Shown here piece after piece: positions 1 through 10,629 of a DNA stretch of 64,000 nt. The position numbers and the translations under genes are program-made. The notes beneath the pieces are model-generated. The model was not told the origin of the DNA. It made no database searches and saw nothing but the letters and a program-made list of their open reading frames with translations. The stretch is from Kingdonia uniflora. Taxonomy: Eukaryota > Streptophyta > Magnoliopsida > Ranunculales > Circaeasteraceae. Within the stretch, counting starts at the first letter, position 1. Every line of letters starts with the position of its first letter. The stretch covers positions 1,426,001 to 1,490,000 of the forward strand of contig JACGCM010002114.1 in NCBI GenBank assembly GCA_014058105.1. The letters run 5' to 3'.

Positions 1-2688
1 CGGCGGATGTATATGTCTACTGATAATGCAAAACACTTGAGGTGGCATTCTGATAATAAGAGTATTGATGGCATCCTAAGATACCCGGTGGATAGTCCTG
101 CATGGAATAATATTGATTCGAAGTGGCCCTCCTTTTCTGAAGAGATACACAACCTGCGATTAGGACTAGCTGCAGATGGAGTTAATCCTTATCATAATTT
201 GAGTTCTAGACATAGTTGTTGGCCAGTAATGCTAGTAAATTACAATTTGCCACCTTCTTGTACATGGATAAGAAATTCTTAATGTTGACTTTGATAATCC
301 CCGGTCCTAAGCAACCTGGTAATGATATAGACATTTATTTGCAGCCCCTTATTGATGACTTATTACTCTTGTGGACAAATGGTGTTGAAATGTATGACGC
401 ATATGCCAAGACGAAGTTTACATTAAAGGCCGTACTATTGTGGACTATTAATGATTTCCCAGTATATGGAAACCTTGCGGGATGCTCAACAAAGGGAAGA
501 TATGCATGCCCTAAGTGTGGTGATGGTACACGTTCAGAATGGCTAAAGCACGCCAGGAAGTTTTCTTATAGGTCACATAAAACATTTCTTAGGCCCGATC
601 ATCCTTTTCGATTTAAAAAAACTTGGTTTAATGGCGAAAAAGAACTTGACACACGTCCAATTCCATTGAATGGTACACAAGTTTGGGATCAAGTGAAAGA
701 TATTGAAACAGATTGGGGAAAATCTTCAAAAAAAAAGAAAAAAGACCGTCCAAAGATGGAAAAAGTGGTCAATTTTTTTTTAACTGCCATATTGGAAGAA
801 TAACTTATTGCCTCATAATTTAGACGTCATTTACATTAAAAAGAATGTTTGTGATAGTTTGGTTGGGACATTGCTGAACATTACTGGAAAATCTTAGGAT
901 GGTATTGCATCTCGTCAAGACTTGGTCGAATTAAATTTAAGGCATGAATTGCATCCTCAAGATAATGGAAAGAGGACACTCCTTCCTCCAGCACCACATA
1001 CACTTTCGAAGAAAGAAAAAGATATTTTTTGTCGTAGGCTATTTTTGTTGAAATTACCAGATGGATATTGCTCCAATATTTCAAATTGCATATCCTTGGC
1101 TGATCATACAGTTTTTGGTCTAAAGTCGCACGATTTCCACGTTTTAATGCAACAATTGCTTCCTGTTGCATTACGAGATCTCCTCCCAAAAGGAGTGAGA
1201 CATACCATTTTTAGGCTGTGTTCATTCTACCATGAACTTTGCCAAAGAGAGATTGATTATGTAAAAATGGAAAATTTGGAAGTGGAGGTGGCAGAGACAA
1301 TGTGTATGTTAGAGAGATATCTTCCTCCGTTATTTTTTGACATTATGGTACACTTTACTATTCACTTGGTTCAAGAGGCATGCCTTGGAGGCCCTGTACA
1401 TTACCGTTGGATGTATCCGTTTGAAAGGTACTTACTATTAAATTCTAGGTCAACATAATCTTTTCACTGTATTTTTTATTAAATATTTTTGATATATAAT
1501 ATTTTGTACTTTCATAGGTTTATGAAGACGTTAAAAGGATATGTTAGAAATCCCGCAAGGTCTAAGGGATGTATAGCTGAATGTTACCTAGCAGTAGAAT
1601 GTGTCATGTTTTGTGCTGAACATATGAAACTAGATGGAGATACTAATGGCAAAGAAAATAGGAATCACGTTAAAAATGTGGAATCTACTATCCTTGAAGG
1701 TTGGTCTTGTCAGAAGGAAGTGATTTTACTATGTTAGAAGATAAGCATAAAGCAGCTCATCGTTGTGTTTTGTTTAATTTCGAGGAAGTTCAGCCATACC
1801 TAGAGTAAGTTACTTTATATATATATACATGTAATGACTTTATTATATATAAATTCTTATGCAATAACAAAAAACTCGTATTTACTCTAGAAAACACAAG
1901 AGTGAACTCATTCGTCAAGATCGTCGATTGCGAAAAAATGATGGCCAGCTAAGTAAAAAACATTCAGACGAGTTTAATGAGTGGTTTAAACATGAGGTAT
2001 GTAAAAGGTTTATTGTGTCTTTCATATTTTGTTGGGTTACTCTATATGACAATTATCCTTATCTAATTTATCATTATTTTCAGATTTCAAAAGAAATGAA
2101 ACATAAGGATGTATCCCCTACTTTGGAATGGTTATCATATGGTCCAAGAAAGACAGCCATGAGTTATCGATGTTATATGATAAATGGTCACCGCTTCCAT
2201 ACAAAGGATGCAGAAAAATGAACTCAAAACTTAGGAGTTTCTTTGTCTGCTACTACCTTGTGTAGGTCGAGTGATAAAGACAATAGAGAAGTCGAGAAAG
2301 CTGTGACTTACTATGGTGTGATAAAAAACATTATTTTGCTTGACTATTGTACATTTCGGTATCCGGTATTCTTATGCGATTGGGCAAGCATTGCAACAGG
2401 AATAAAAATTGATGATGGATTTACATTAGTCAATATTCATCAAGGAATTACTCAATAACAAGATCCCTTTATCCTTGCATCTCAGGCTCAATAAGTTTTT
2501 TACTCTCGTGAGGCGGAGGATTCAAATTGGTACGTCGTGCTAAGAGCACCTCCTCGAGGGTTTCAGGATGTGGAGTACAATGCCAACGAAATGTCAACAC
2601 CTATGGTTAGCCTTGAGCCTATAGGAGATATGGTAAACAATGAAGAAGATGAAGGGTATTTGCGTCAAGATTGTGAAGGAATATAGGT
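1..2688 (+). pseudogene. TNP2-type CACTA transposase (decayed, 5' end outside window)
   Basis: TNP2 is the DDE-type transposase of CACTA elements. The conserved sequence runs through several frames. There is a core block at 7-258 (RLGLAADGVNP, WPVMLVNYNLPP), which continues after a frameshift near 258 (LIIPGPKQPGNDIDIYLQPL, and a CPKCGDGT zinc motif). A DUF4218-like block follows at about 1080-1740 (PKGVRHTIFRLCSFYHELC, GGPVHYRWMYPFER), interrupted by an intron of about 1428-1518 with GT and AG borders. Further exons lead to a DUF4216-like block at about 2290-2460 (VTYYGVIKNIILLDY). A tail (SNWYVVLRAPPRGF) ends near 2688. Stops at about 801 and 896, after 2220 and after 2456, and the frameshift, rule out a functional product. 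Confidence 0.85.
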
Positions 2689-3032
2689 GCAAAACACTAC
2701 AAGCGTTCAAAATAACGAGAATTTGCATAACAATGAAGACTAGTCATTATTTTTCTCTTTGCCATATGTTTTGTTTAGTTACTACTTGAGTAGTTTATCT
2801 TTTATGAATTCTTTAACATAAAGAAATTAATTTTTTTACTACCTAATATATGTCTGGTTTAGTAACTTAGTTGAATATTTATTGCTAATTAATAAGATTA
2901 TCCCGTAGTGATTTGGGATTAGGTACTTTTTCTCCTTTTATGATATTTATGCTTCTAATAGTTATACAAAATTTAATGATATTTTTATATGAGATTATGT
3001 TTTAATAGGTCAAGTTCTTTGAAGGTGATACT
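2689..3032. other. AT-rich spacer between the two CACTA genes
   Basis: This AT-rich stretch without coding signal separates the end of the TNP2 pseudogene from the start of the TNP1-like gene. No repeat or promoter element was recognised. Confidence 0.5.
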
Positions 3033-4144
3033 ATGGATCGAAGAAATTCTGCGAAAAAGATGACACCGGTAAGAAACTCCAAATAATATATTTTCTAATT
3101 TTAATTTCAATGACCAATACACTTATTTCACGTTGGTAACGATATTTATAATTGCAGGTTCAAATTGACATTGCGAGAAAGGCAAAACGTGTTGTTGAAA
3201 ATCTGGGTACAATAAATAATTTAAATCATAGAGGTAAATATTGGGTAGTTAGCATAATTCAACCATATATCCGAAGTATACACGTATTCTATTTCTCATG
3301 TGCATTTGTTACAGGACGTGCCACTATAGGTCTTCATCGATCTGCCAACCAGAAATAGTGCAGGAAGAACAGAACTTGAGCCCGAGAGAAGAAGCTACTT
3401 CTGAAGCATCAAACCAGCCTACACACAATTTTAAGCTTCGAAGGGGGCCAAACAAATGTAAAGTTATTGCAACTAAAAACTACTTAAGACGACCTCTGGA
3501 ATATAACTTGGTAGGGCAACCTGTTGGGGAAGATTCGGTGGGTTACAACACATATCTTGGTGTTATAATTAGAGAGGTGGTTCCGATCACATTTGCCACC
3601 TGGCATAATGTGGGAAAAGAATTCAGAGACAGGTTATGGACCATGATTAAGGTAATATACACTTGCATTTTACGTTAATTATGTTCTTAAGTTAAATTTA
3701 AAAAAATTTAACTCCTATTTGCAGCAAAAGTTTATAGTACCTGAAGAGGCTAAAAAGCTTGCACTTATAACTATGGGGAAGGATTGGCATGAACACAAAG
3801 TTCAAAAGAGAAAAGTAATTAATATTGAAGATGATTTGGAACAAGCTCTTGCAAATTGTCCTGAGGATGTACCTTACGACCAATGGGAAGTTTTTGCTGA
3901 ACAGTGCACGACATCCGAGTACAAGGTATGAGAATTATATATCTACTTTCTTTTCAATTTCCCTAACTTAAATTGTTTATAAGATTTGTTTTTTGATATT
4001 ACTACGTGCAGGAAACTAGGAGAAAACACATTAAAGTCAGGAAAAGCCATAAATTACCCCATGCATGTAGTCGTCTAGGATACCCTCGCTTGGAACATAA
4101 GATGGTAGTTCTCTTACACATATATTATGCAATGGCTCACTAAT

Positions 4145-4183
<39 letters not shown>

Positions 4184-5134
4184 TAAGGGATATCTTGCAT
4201 TTTTATAATGTAGAATAAAGAGATTGCAGATGACGCAACATCAGTAGTTAAAAAAGTTTGAAAATCTGATGTATGGAAAAGGGCCCACAAAAAAAAAATG
4301 GAGAGCCAACAATGGCTTGGTGAAAGAAAAAATAGTATGTACTTTTTTATTTGATATTTTTCTTAATCATTCATTATACATACATTTGGTAGCTTAATGT
4401 GCGACTTGCGATTTTTAGGATCAGATTAATGTCGGTGAAGTGGATCTCACAGTACTTTTTGGTCCTGAACGCACTGGACGAGTAAAGGTTACGGGATTCG
4501 GCATCTCACCAACAGCGTACAACAAAGTGGAGTATTAGTACAAAGTTTACAAGAAGAAGTAAAGGAATTACGAGAGGAAGTGGTACTGGTGCAAGGTTTA
4601 AAAGATGAAGTAGCGTCGTTGAGGTTCCAAATGGCCAAGCTAGAAAAATTTATGGTATATCATATGAACTCCCTTGTTATTTTAATTTAATTAATTTGTT
4701 GTCACTAATATTTTTATGTTGCGACAGCCAAACCAAATAAGTGCCCAAGATGAAACTACCCTTCCAAAAAGCAACAGATTAGCTTCGGTATGCTCTAACA
4801 TGGAATTAAATTCCTTTAAATAATTAACACTATTTAATACTTAAATTTATTATTTTCATTCCAGCAAGGAAACCACATACCATCACGTCCTGTAAAATAC
4901 AAATTGTTTTGGCTTACACCAAGTAATGTGGTGGCTACTGGTCATTGGTATAATGAGGAGCCTACATGTAAAGTTCATAATGTACCTTTAGGAATTGGAA
5001 TGTCAAAGGTGAGTATCCAAATTGCTTTGAAGGAAGATGTACCACTTGCTAGAGGGAATGATCATTTGAAGACAATCGGAGATGCACGCGGATCATTTGT
5101 GGCTTGGCCAACACCGTTTATTATCAAGGAGTAA
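3033..5134 (+). pseudogene. TNP1-like CACTA accessory protein (Ptta/En/Spm family, DUF8039-like end)
   Basis: This is a multi-exon gene in the usual place behind TNP2. Pieces in order: a short basic first exon starting MDRRNSAKKMTP at 3033, joined at GT/AG borders to VQIDIARKAKR; a block at about 3360-3652 with RRGPNKCK and a Plant_transposase (Ptta/En/Spm)-like core containing FATWHNVGKEFRDRLW; an exon at 3725-3925 (YDQWEVFAEQC); and an exon at about 4515-4653 encoding a heptad-rich coiled coil (VQSLQEEVKELREEV). The last exon (about 4864-5134) resembles DUF8039, with NVVATGHWYN and VAWPTPFIIKE. In the En/Spm system the TNP1/TnpA-type protein binds subterminal repeats. Stops and frame changes near 3356, 4258 and 4537 show decay. 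Confidence 0.75.
4152..4182. repeat. (TG)n microsatellite
   Basis: About fifteen TG dinucleotides lie inside an intron of the TNP1-like pseudogene. Confidence 0.9.
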
Positions 5135-6581
5135 TTAATTTAAGGATTTAATATAGGGTATTTAGGCAATAATGTTGAATTTGGATATGAGTATTTCATC
5201 TTTATTAAACCTTTTTATGATGTGATTTCTTATGAAGTAGTGATTTAGTTAAGGATATTATTGTAGAGAATTTTGGCAATATTGCTCAGTTTGAATAGTT
5301 TTATTTGTTTTTATTAGACTATGAAGATGTTATATTATGAATTTTACATGAGGCTAGAATGTTTTACTAATATTTATCAACGGGTTACTAATTGTTTTTT
5401 TTTTTGTAGGTACAGTCTTTTTAACTCTGCCAATGGAGCCTTATGGCTATTCATTGCCGGTCCCAAGCCCGGATAAAGGAGGATGGAAAAGGATAAAAGT
5501 TCATGGTATTGGATACTTGGAAGAGAATAACTATTGCAATACCGAACAATTTTTAGTTTCAGGTTAGTTTTTTTTTTAATGTTGGAGTGCTTCATTATTT
5601 CACTTTTATATGTATAGGTTTATGATTTTCTTTTTTGTGTTTTTTAGGCAAGATTCCACCGGTGAAACTTTCCCTAAAAAGGTAAAAAAAAAATAGTATC
5701 ATTGACTGTATTTCTCTTTTATTTTTCGAATAACTAAGAACATTAGTTTCTCTAAAAATTTAGGTATTATTGGTCGACAACGTGGGGAGGTTTACTTTCA
5801 GGCATGTGCTTCTATCTAGGAGGATTGTGCCTCCTATGGCTTTCAGGCGTTTAAGGGCGTGTTGACAGTCAAAAGGAACATACATCCATACAAATAATTT
5901 ATGGTATCTTTTGATCCCGTGTAAAATGCCTAGTAAGTAAATTTGTATATAATAGCAAGAAGTACCTCTCAGCCAACTCTTATGAATATGAGGAATGTGG
6001 TGCTCGCTATAGAAAATGATGGTGATATGATTGCATCTCTCTCTAGAGAGTCGGCTCACATCAAAGGATATTACTACAAATCAGCAGATGGTCGATTCAG
6101 TATGATCCTTGGAGAGAATCCTCTATTGTGTGTATGTGGATGCAGATGCTTGGATTTAAGATGTGTTTCTTTAATGAAGGCTTCATCAAACCGGTGGTAA
6201 ACTTGATTGGAGGCAAGTATCTACGACTGGATTAACAATACTAAATTGTTCTTAATTACTGAGAAGCTTGTTTTTATACATTTATAAAAAAACATTGCTT
6301 CATTCATGATTTAAGATTTGTCGTATAGTGGCTATCATGACCTCAACAACAATTTTTCTTAATGTTTTCTTACAATCTTGATAAAATGTCTCTTGCAGTC
6401 TTTGTTTTTTTTGCTGTTTTGATTTAAACTTTGAGGCTCTTTAATATTCTTCTCTTATCTCTTATGCAGGGACTTTATCAACTTTTGGAGTTTGTGATTT
6501 GGTAAAAGTATTTGAATTGAAGTAGCTATTCTTTTTAGCCAAAGCCCTTGTGGATATATATGGGCTGAGTTTGAACATTTC
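5135..6581. other. No assignable gene; unidentified fragments inside the CACTA element
   Basis: No complete gene is visible. Two open stretches read like exon debris. At 5430-5565 a plus frame reads YGYSLPVPSPDKGGWKRIK and ends at a possible GT donor. At 5943-6200 a plus frame of about 85 codons contains NMRNVVLAIENDGDMIASL. I do not recognise either. Because the next three segments downstream are gene fragments, these may be further captured pieces, but that is inference. Confidence 0.35.
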
Positions 6582-7013
6582 ATGGGAGGTGTGGAGGATG
6601 ATGAACCAGCTTCAAAACGTATGAAAGTATCCTCAAATCTGAGGAGCCTCTCAGCGAACTTGTCTGTCACAGCGTCTGTTGGCAGCTTCCTGAGATTGTG
6701 CCTGTTTGCAGTAATAAGAGCCGATTGCACAAACTTGCTGCATGCATTGTGTCTCCTCAACAGTGTTTATTACTTGGGTTTTCCAGTCAAGATTCTTTGA
6801 GTGCAGAGTCAAGGTCAAAGCTTCTGGATAAAGTACAGAAATTTCTTCCTCCAACAGTTATGATACCTGAAAGAAGGTTGGAGCATTTAGTTGAACAAGC
6901 CCTCACTGTGTAACGTGAATCTTGTGTCTTTCACAACTCATTGGATAGTTCAATATCATTGTATTCAGACCATCGATGTGGGAAATATCATATTCCATCT
7001 GAAACTTTACAGG
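6582..7013 (+). pseudogene. WDR26-type WD40 protein, N-terminal fragment (captured)
   Basis: The segment opens with MGGVEDDEPASKRMK, resembling the N-terminus of plant WDR26 homologues, then SANLSVTASVGSFLR. After a frame change near 6690 it continues with LHKLAACIVSP, SRSKLLDKVQKFLPP, TVMIPERRLEHLVEQAL and, beyond a TAA at 6911, RESCVFHNSLDSS and SLYSDHRCGKYHIPSETLQ. It stops at a GT donor at 7014. In the intact family these pieces belong to the region before the WD40 propeller, including the part after the CTLH domain. The piece joining them, and all WD40 repeats, are absent. WDR26-type proteins are scaffolds of GID/CTLH ubiquitin-ligase complexes. Here it is an internally deleted, broken fragment with no likely function. 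Confidence 0.75.
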
Positions 7014-7231
7014 TCAGAACTTATATTTCTCATATCTTGCTCTTGACGAGTTATATATTTTTAACTGCTCGTACACAACATTCTATCTGCTCAACCTCTA
7101 TTTTCTTGCCTTAATTAGTCTGGAAACAGTATCTCTAATGATTTCTTCTGAGCACCTTGATGTTGATTATATCTATAATCTACACTTCAATGGCCTAGAA
7201 AGATTCTTTTAATCTTTGCACAGCTTCAGCC

Positions 7232-7412
7232 CATGATGTAAACCTGCTGCCTGAGTGATTGAAACCCAGCTTCACACTACTGAAAGCAGATCCATCAGAG
7301 TTGATCAGAATCTGCACTGAAATACCATTGCACTTAACTTCCCTCATGATGCAAACCTGCTGCCTAAGTGCTAAACACCTACTGAAAGTAGATCCATCAG
7401 AGTTGATCAGAA
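7232..7412. repeat. Imperfect direct duplication, 113-bp offset
   Basis: The block beginning CATGATGTAAACCTGCTGCC at 7232 returns at 7345 as CATGATGCAAACCTGCTGCC. Both copies end in GATCCATCAGAGTTGATCAG. The minus strand across the pair is open for 86 codons (7195-7455), with INSDGSAFSSVKLGF and INSDGSTFSR as the repeated peptides. The encoded sequence is not recognised and may be another captured gene piece. Confidence 0.7.
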
Positions 7413-7559
7413 AAAAAAAAAGGAATTTTTCTGTGGAAGTTGAATACAGCTTCATCTCATGAACATAACATGGCCTAATACCATTGCTTCCCAGTCTCTA
7501 ATCACATTCCATCTTTGAACAACCAACATAGTAGTTGTAGTTGTAGTGTAGTGATCTAT

Positions 7560-8075
7560 ATTTTCGGAGATCAACAAAACATTGGAGCATGATCGATTCT
7601 TTTAGGTATGTATTCTTCTTCTTTGTAGATTTATGATGCATTAAGTTAGTTACTGACTACTGATTTAAATGTTTAATTAGTTGTTCAAACATTATATACA
7701 ACGATGGAGTGATTCAAAACTCAAATGGATTTCCTCTACTCATCAGAAGACTTCAACGCCATGGTCTGTATAACTACAACTATAACTACAACTCTACTTT
7801 ATTTATTTTTAACTATTTTCTTGTAATTTAGGCAAGGAAACCATACACTATCACAAAACAACGTAAAAGATGGATAGACGATGAACATAATAGATTTCTT
7901 CAAGCTTTAAAACTTTACGGACATGCTTGGCAACGTATTGAAGGTTCTTTCTTTCTTTCTTAATCTCATTTCATCATTTATTATTAACAATTAATACTCT
8001 TTTCCTTCTGCAGAACACATTGGAACTAAGACAACTGTGCATATTAGAAGTCATGCACAAAACTTCTTCTCAAAG
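7560..8075 (+). pseudogene. LHY/CCA1-type single-MYB gene, 5' part only (captured)
   Basis: A spliced gene start is visible. A noncoding exon ends near 7604 at a GT donor. The next exon starts after an AG near 7680 and contains ATG at 7725, encoding MDFLYSSEDFNAM to 7763. Coding exons 7832-7943 and 8014-8075 follow, with correct GT/AG borders. They encode ARKPYTITKQRKRW, FLQALKLYGHAWQRIE and HIGTKTTVHIRSHAQNFFSK. This is the MYB repeat with the SHAQK(Y/F)F signature of the LHY, CCA1 and REVEILLE clock-associated DNA-binding proteins, with SHAQNF in place of the usual SHAQKF. The retained introns show that genomic DNA was captured, not a cDNA. No later exon was found. The remaining open frame could make a MYB-only peptide of about 70 residues if expressed, so decay is not certain. 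Confidence 0.75.
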
Positions 8076-9080
8076 GTATATATGTACAACTCAATTAAAT
8101 ATTTGGAGCTACCAAACTGCAGAAATTCAATTTTCCTCTCAAGTTTTTACAAACATTATTCGTAGGTTGTTGCTATTCTAATTCGATGAGCAATATCCCC
8201 CAAATTGATGAAGCATAGAGTTCTTACAAACGACCTAACTAGTCTCGTCTCTTTCTAGTTTTGTGCTTAATAATAAAGGCTTACATAAGCAGACGAAGTA
8301 AAAAAAATAAATTTCTTCTAAATCTTGTAAATCATGATTGTCAATTAAGTGGAAGTTTTTCATATGAGTTAGGTGGCATCCAGCTATTAAGCTAGGTAGT
8401 GGTAATGTATGTAGTTGTTTGGTACCCTATAGGTTGATCCTCTTTTGACAAAGAGTTGTTAGGCGAGAAATTCCAGATATCTGAAAGAAACAAGGAATGG
8501 TACACACAAACTATCTGTGAAATATAATGAGTGCTACCCATGGAATCTTAGGTTCACAGATTTATGTCTAGCGAATGTACTTATGCCAACAAGGGAATGG
8601 TTGATGTTCCCTTTTTCCTAATATTGAGTAGGACAGCATTTTCCTTTGTGAGGCAGATCCTTTGGCATGCACAGCTGCACTAACCATAGAATCAGAACAC
8701 AATCCATTTCTGAAAGGCAGAACAGTAAGAAAAGGAATAAACAACTTCCTAAACAAATCAGAGTTATACATTTTCGCTTGCCTAGTAAACACCCAATTAG
8801 TTGATCTATAATATTTAATAGCTGATATTCATATATCTTAGACGGAATGAATTATCTGTTAAGGAAGAAACTACAACTTTATTTCCTTTTTCCATCTAAA
8901 TTATCTGTTTCATAAGGTCTTTCTGTATGCTTTTGTAACTGTAAAGCAGTGTCTATTGATTCTTTTTCTAAGCTGTAATTATCTCTAGGTTCAACTTGTA
9001 AGTTCTTACTATAGTTCTGATATCAGAAGTAACAAGACGGTTTAGGAAAGTTGTTATTTTTCTGTCCCAATTGAACATTA
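8076..9080. other. Noncoding stretch between captured gene fragments
   Basis: This is AT-rich sequence following the MYB exon donor at 8076. No convincing coding exon, RNA gene or terminal repeat was seen. Confidence 0.45.
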
Positions 9081-9455
9081 TCCGTTGAACATTATCATAA
9101 CTAATATCCACAAAGTCCTTTTCGACATCTTTTCAGGTGAATACACCAAGGATTTGTGCTCGCCTTATATGGTCTGTTGCAGAGCACATTGATCTAAAAG
9201 GTCTGGATCTGCTTCTAGCTGATGACCCTGAGGATCCGTTGAACATTATCATAACTAATACCCAAAAAGTCCTTTTCGACATGGATTCTTCTGCAAATAC
9301 ATCAAATAGGCTTCAGGATGTGCAAATAGTCCTATGTGCTCAGCATTTGAGGTCACACACGCCACCCTAGGGCAGGCCAATGGATGACAAAAGAACTTGA
9401 AGAATTTAGAAATAATGGTTTGGCTGATTCGATTAAGCCATGTGTCTCGTTACAG
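9081..9455 (+). pseudogene. TPLATE-like gene fragment (captured, frameshifted)
   Basis: An exon-like block begins right after an AG acceptor at 9136 and reads VNTPRICARLIWSVAEHIDL, LLADDPEDPLNIIITN, VLFDMDSSAN and NRLQDVQIVL. A frameshift between 9370 and 9384 leads to TKELEEFRNNGLADSI. From memory this matches the central part of plant TPLATE, a large adaptin-like subunit of the endocytic TPLATE complex. The family assignment is made without a search. Just upstream, 9081-9128 repeats 9235-9282 of this same exon, so the fragment is also internally rearranged. It is too short and too broken to be functional. Confidence 0.6.
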
Positions 9456-9999
9456 AGTAAGGAGTCTTCTATACTATACTATCCATGTTACAGTTTTATT
9501 CCCTTCCATTATTTTTTCAACTTTAACTTACCAAATGCCTTTCTTGTTTTTCATGGTGTTCAGCTGTTTGATGGTCAACATTAATCAACAGCAATAATTA
9601 CACAAAGTTGATGTGAAATGCAATGTCTTTGGCCTACTCTCTTTCAAAGTTGAAGTTGTTTAATGTTCAAAGTCTCCTTGCTGTTAATCCTTCTGCTGCC
9701 CTTCTTGTTAATGAAGTTAATGCCAAAGTCTCTCTAAATGAAGCTCTTAGACCTGGAGATAAATAAGAAGCCCTATCGGTGCTTGAATGAAGGCGGAAAG
9801 GAGAGCGAGCTACGTGTGCATTGGATAGGAGTCTTTTGGGCTAAGGAGTAGACTAGACCAACAATTCAGACAGATAGTAATAGAGTACTATGCCGTCTTC
9901 TATTGGCAGGCAGATGGCTACCTTGAAGCAGAAGTGCCTCATGTGCATAGCATGTGATACAAAAGCTGCAGGGAAAAAATGTAAATTTTTTTAAATTTT
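9456..9999. other. Unassigned sequence; one short open stretch
   Basis: A plus frame at about 9633-9765 reads LFNVQSLLAVNPSAALLVNE then KVSLNEALRPGDK before a stop. I do not recognise it. Its position beside other fragments makes a further captured exon possible. Nothing else was recognised up to the subterminal repeats. Confidence 0.3.
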
Positions 10000-10392
10000 C
10001 AAGCCAACGACATCATTTTTACGGTAATGTAAATTCCTCTGTTTTATATATCTAAGTCACTTTCCACATGACTTTAATTCTTCAATTACGTCATTTTTTA
10101 CATGACGATAATTCTTCACTTTTAACGTGACATGAATTCTTCAATTACGTTATTTCTTAGATGACGTGAAAAATATCAATTACGTCGCTTTTAAATGACA
10201 TAAATGAATAGAGGTTGGTTACTATGAAGACATTTTTAACGTCATTTTTTTAACATAAAAATGTCATTAAAAAAGTGACGTAAATACATAGTACCAACCA
10301 AGTCGCCTTGGTCAACGTCGCTTGCAAAAGTGACGTTATTTCTCTTTTACGTCACTTTTTTGGTGACATAAATACCCTTATTTGTTGTAGTG
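10000..10392. repeat. CACTA subterminal repeats and right terminal inverted repeat
   Basis: Variants of TTACGTCA, GACGTAAA and AAGTGACGT recur in both orientations through this block, for example around 10085, 10150, 10230, 10275, 10330 and 10355. The block ends with ATTTGTTGTAGTG, the complement of a CACTACAACAAAT terminus. Dense short inverted subterminal motifs next to the terminus are typical of CACTA elements and are the binding sites of TnpA-type proteins in the En/Spm system. Confidence 0.75.
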
Positions 10393-10629
10393 TTTGGTTG
10401 CTGCCAACGACAAGTTGTAATGTGAGTCTCCGGAGAAGATGTAGGACTTACCCGAAGAAGAAGGGTAACCGCAAAATAGCAATGTCGGGTTCGATAACAT
10501 GAGGTTATTTGTTTCTCTGGCAACAAGTCATTAATAGCAAACAAACATATAAGAATGCATGATAAAATCATATAAAAAACTTCAAAACATGAAAGATAGA
10601 CATGGGAGTTTCCTAATATTGATGATTCC

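Larger units (their letters stand above)
1..10392 (+). mobile_element. CACTA (En/Spm) transposon, right part, with captured gene fragments
   Basis: The window opens inside a CACTA element. From left to right it has a TNP2 transposase, a TNP1-like gene, fragments of three unrelated plant genes, a block of short subterminal repeats and a terminus that reads CACTACAACAAATAAGGG on the minus strand and ends at 10392. TNP2 plus TNP1 plus a CACTA terminus is the standard layout of autonomous members, and these elements are known to pick up host gene pieces. The left end lies outside the window, so a 3-bp target duplication cannot be checked. Treating 1-10392 as one element is inference from this order. 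A second element ending at 10392 is possible. Both transposase genes are decayed, so the copy is probably inactive by itself. Confidence 0.6.

Noticed and set aside
10000..10392. CRISPR-like array
   Set aside because: Short motifs recur but in both orientations with irregular spacing, as in CACTA subterminal regions; the DNA is clearly plant nuclear.
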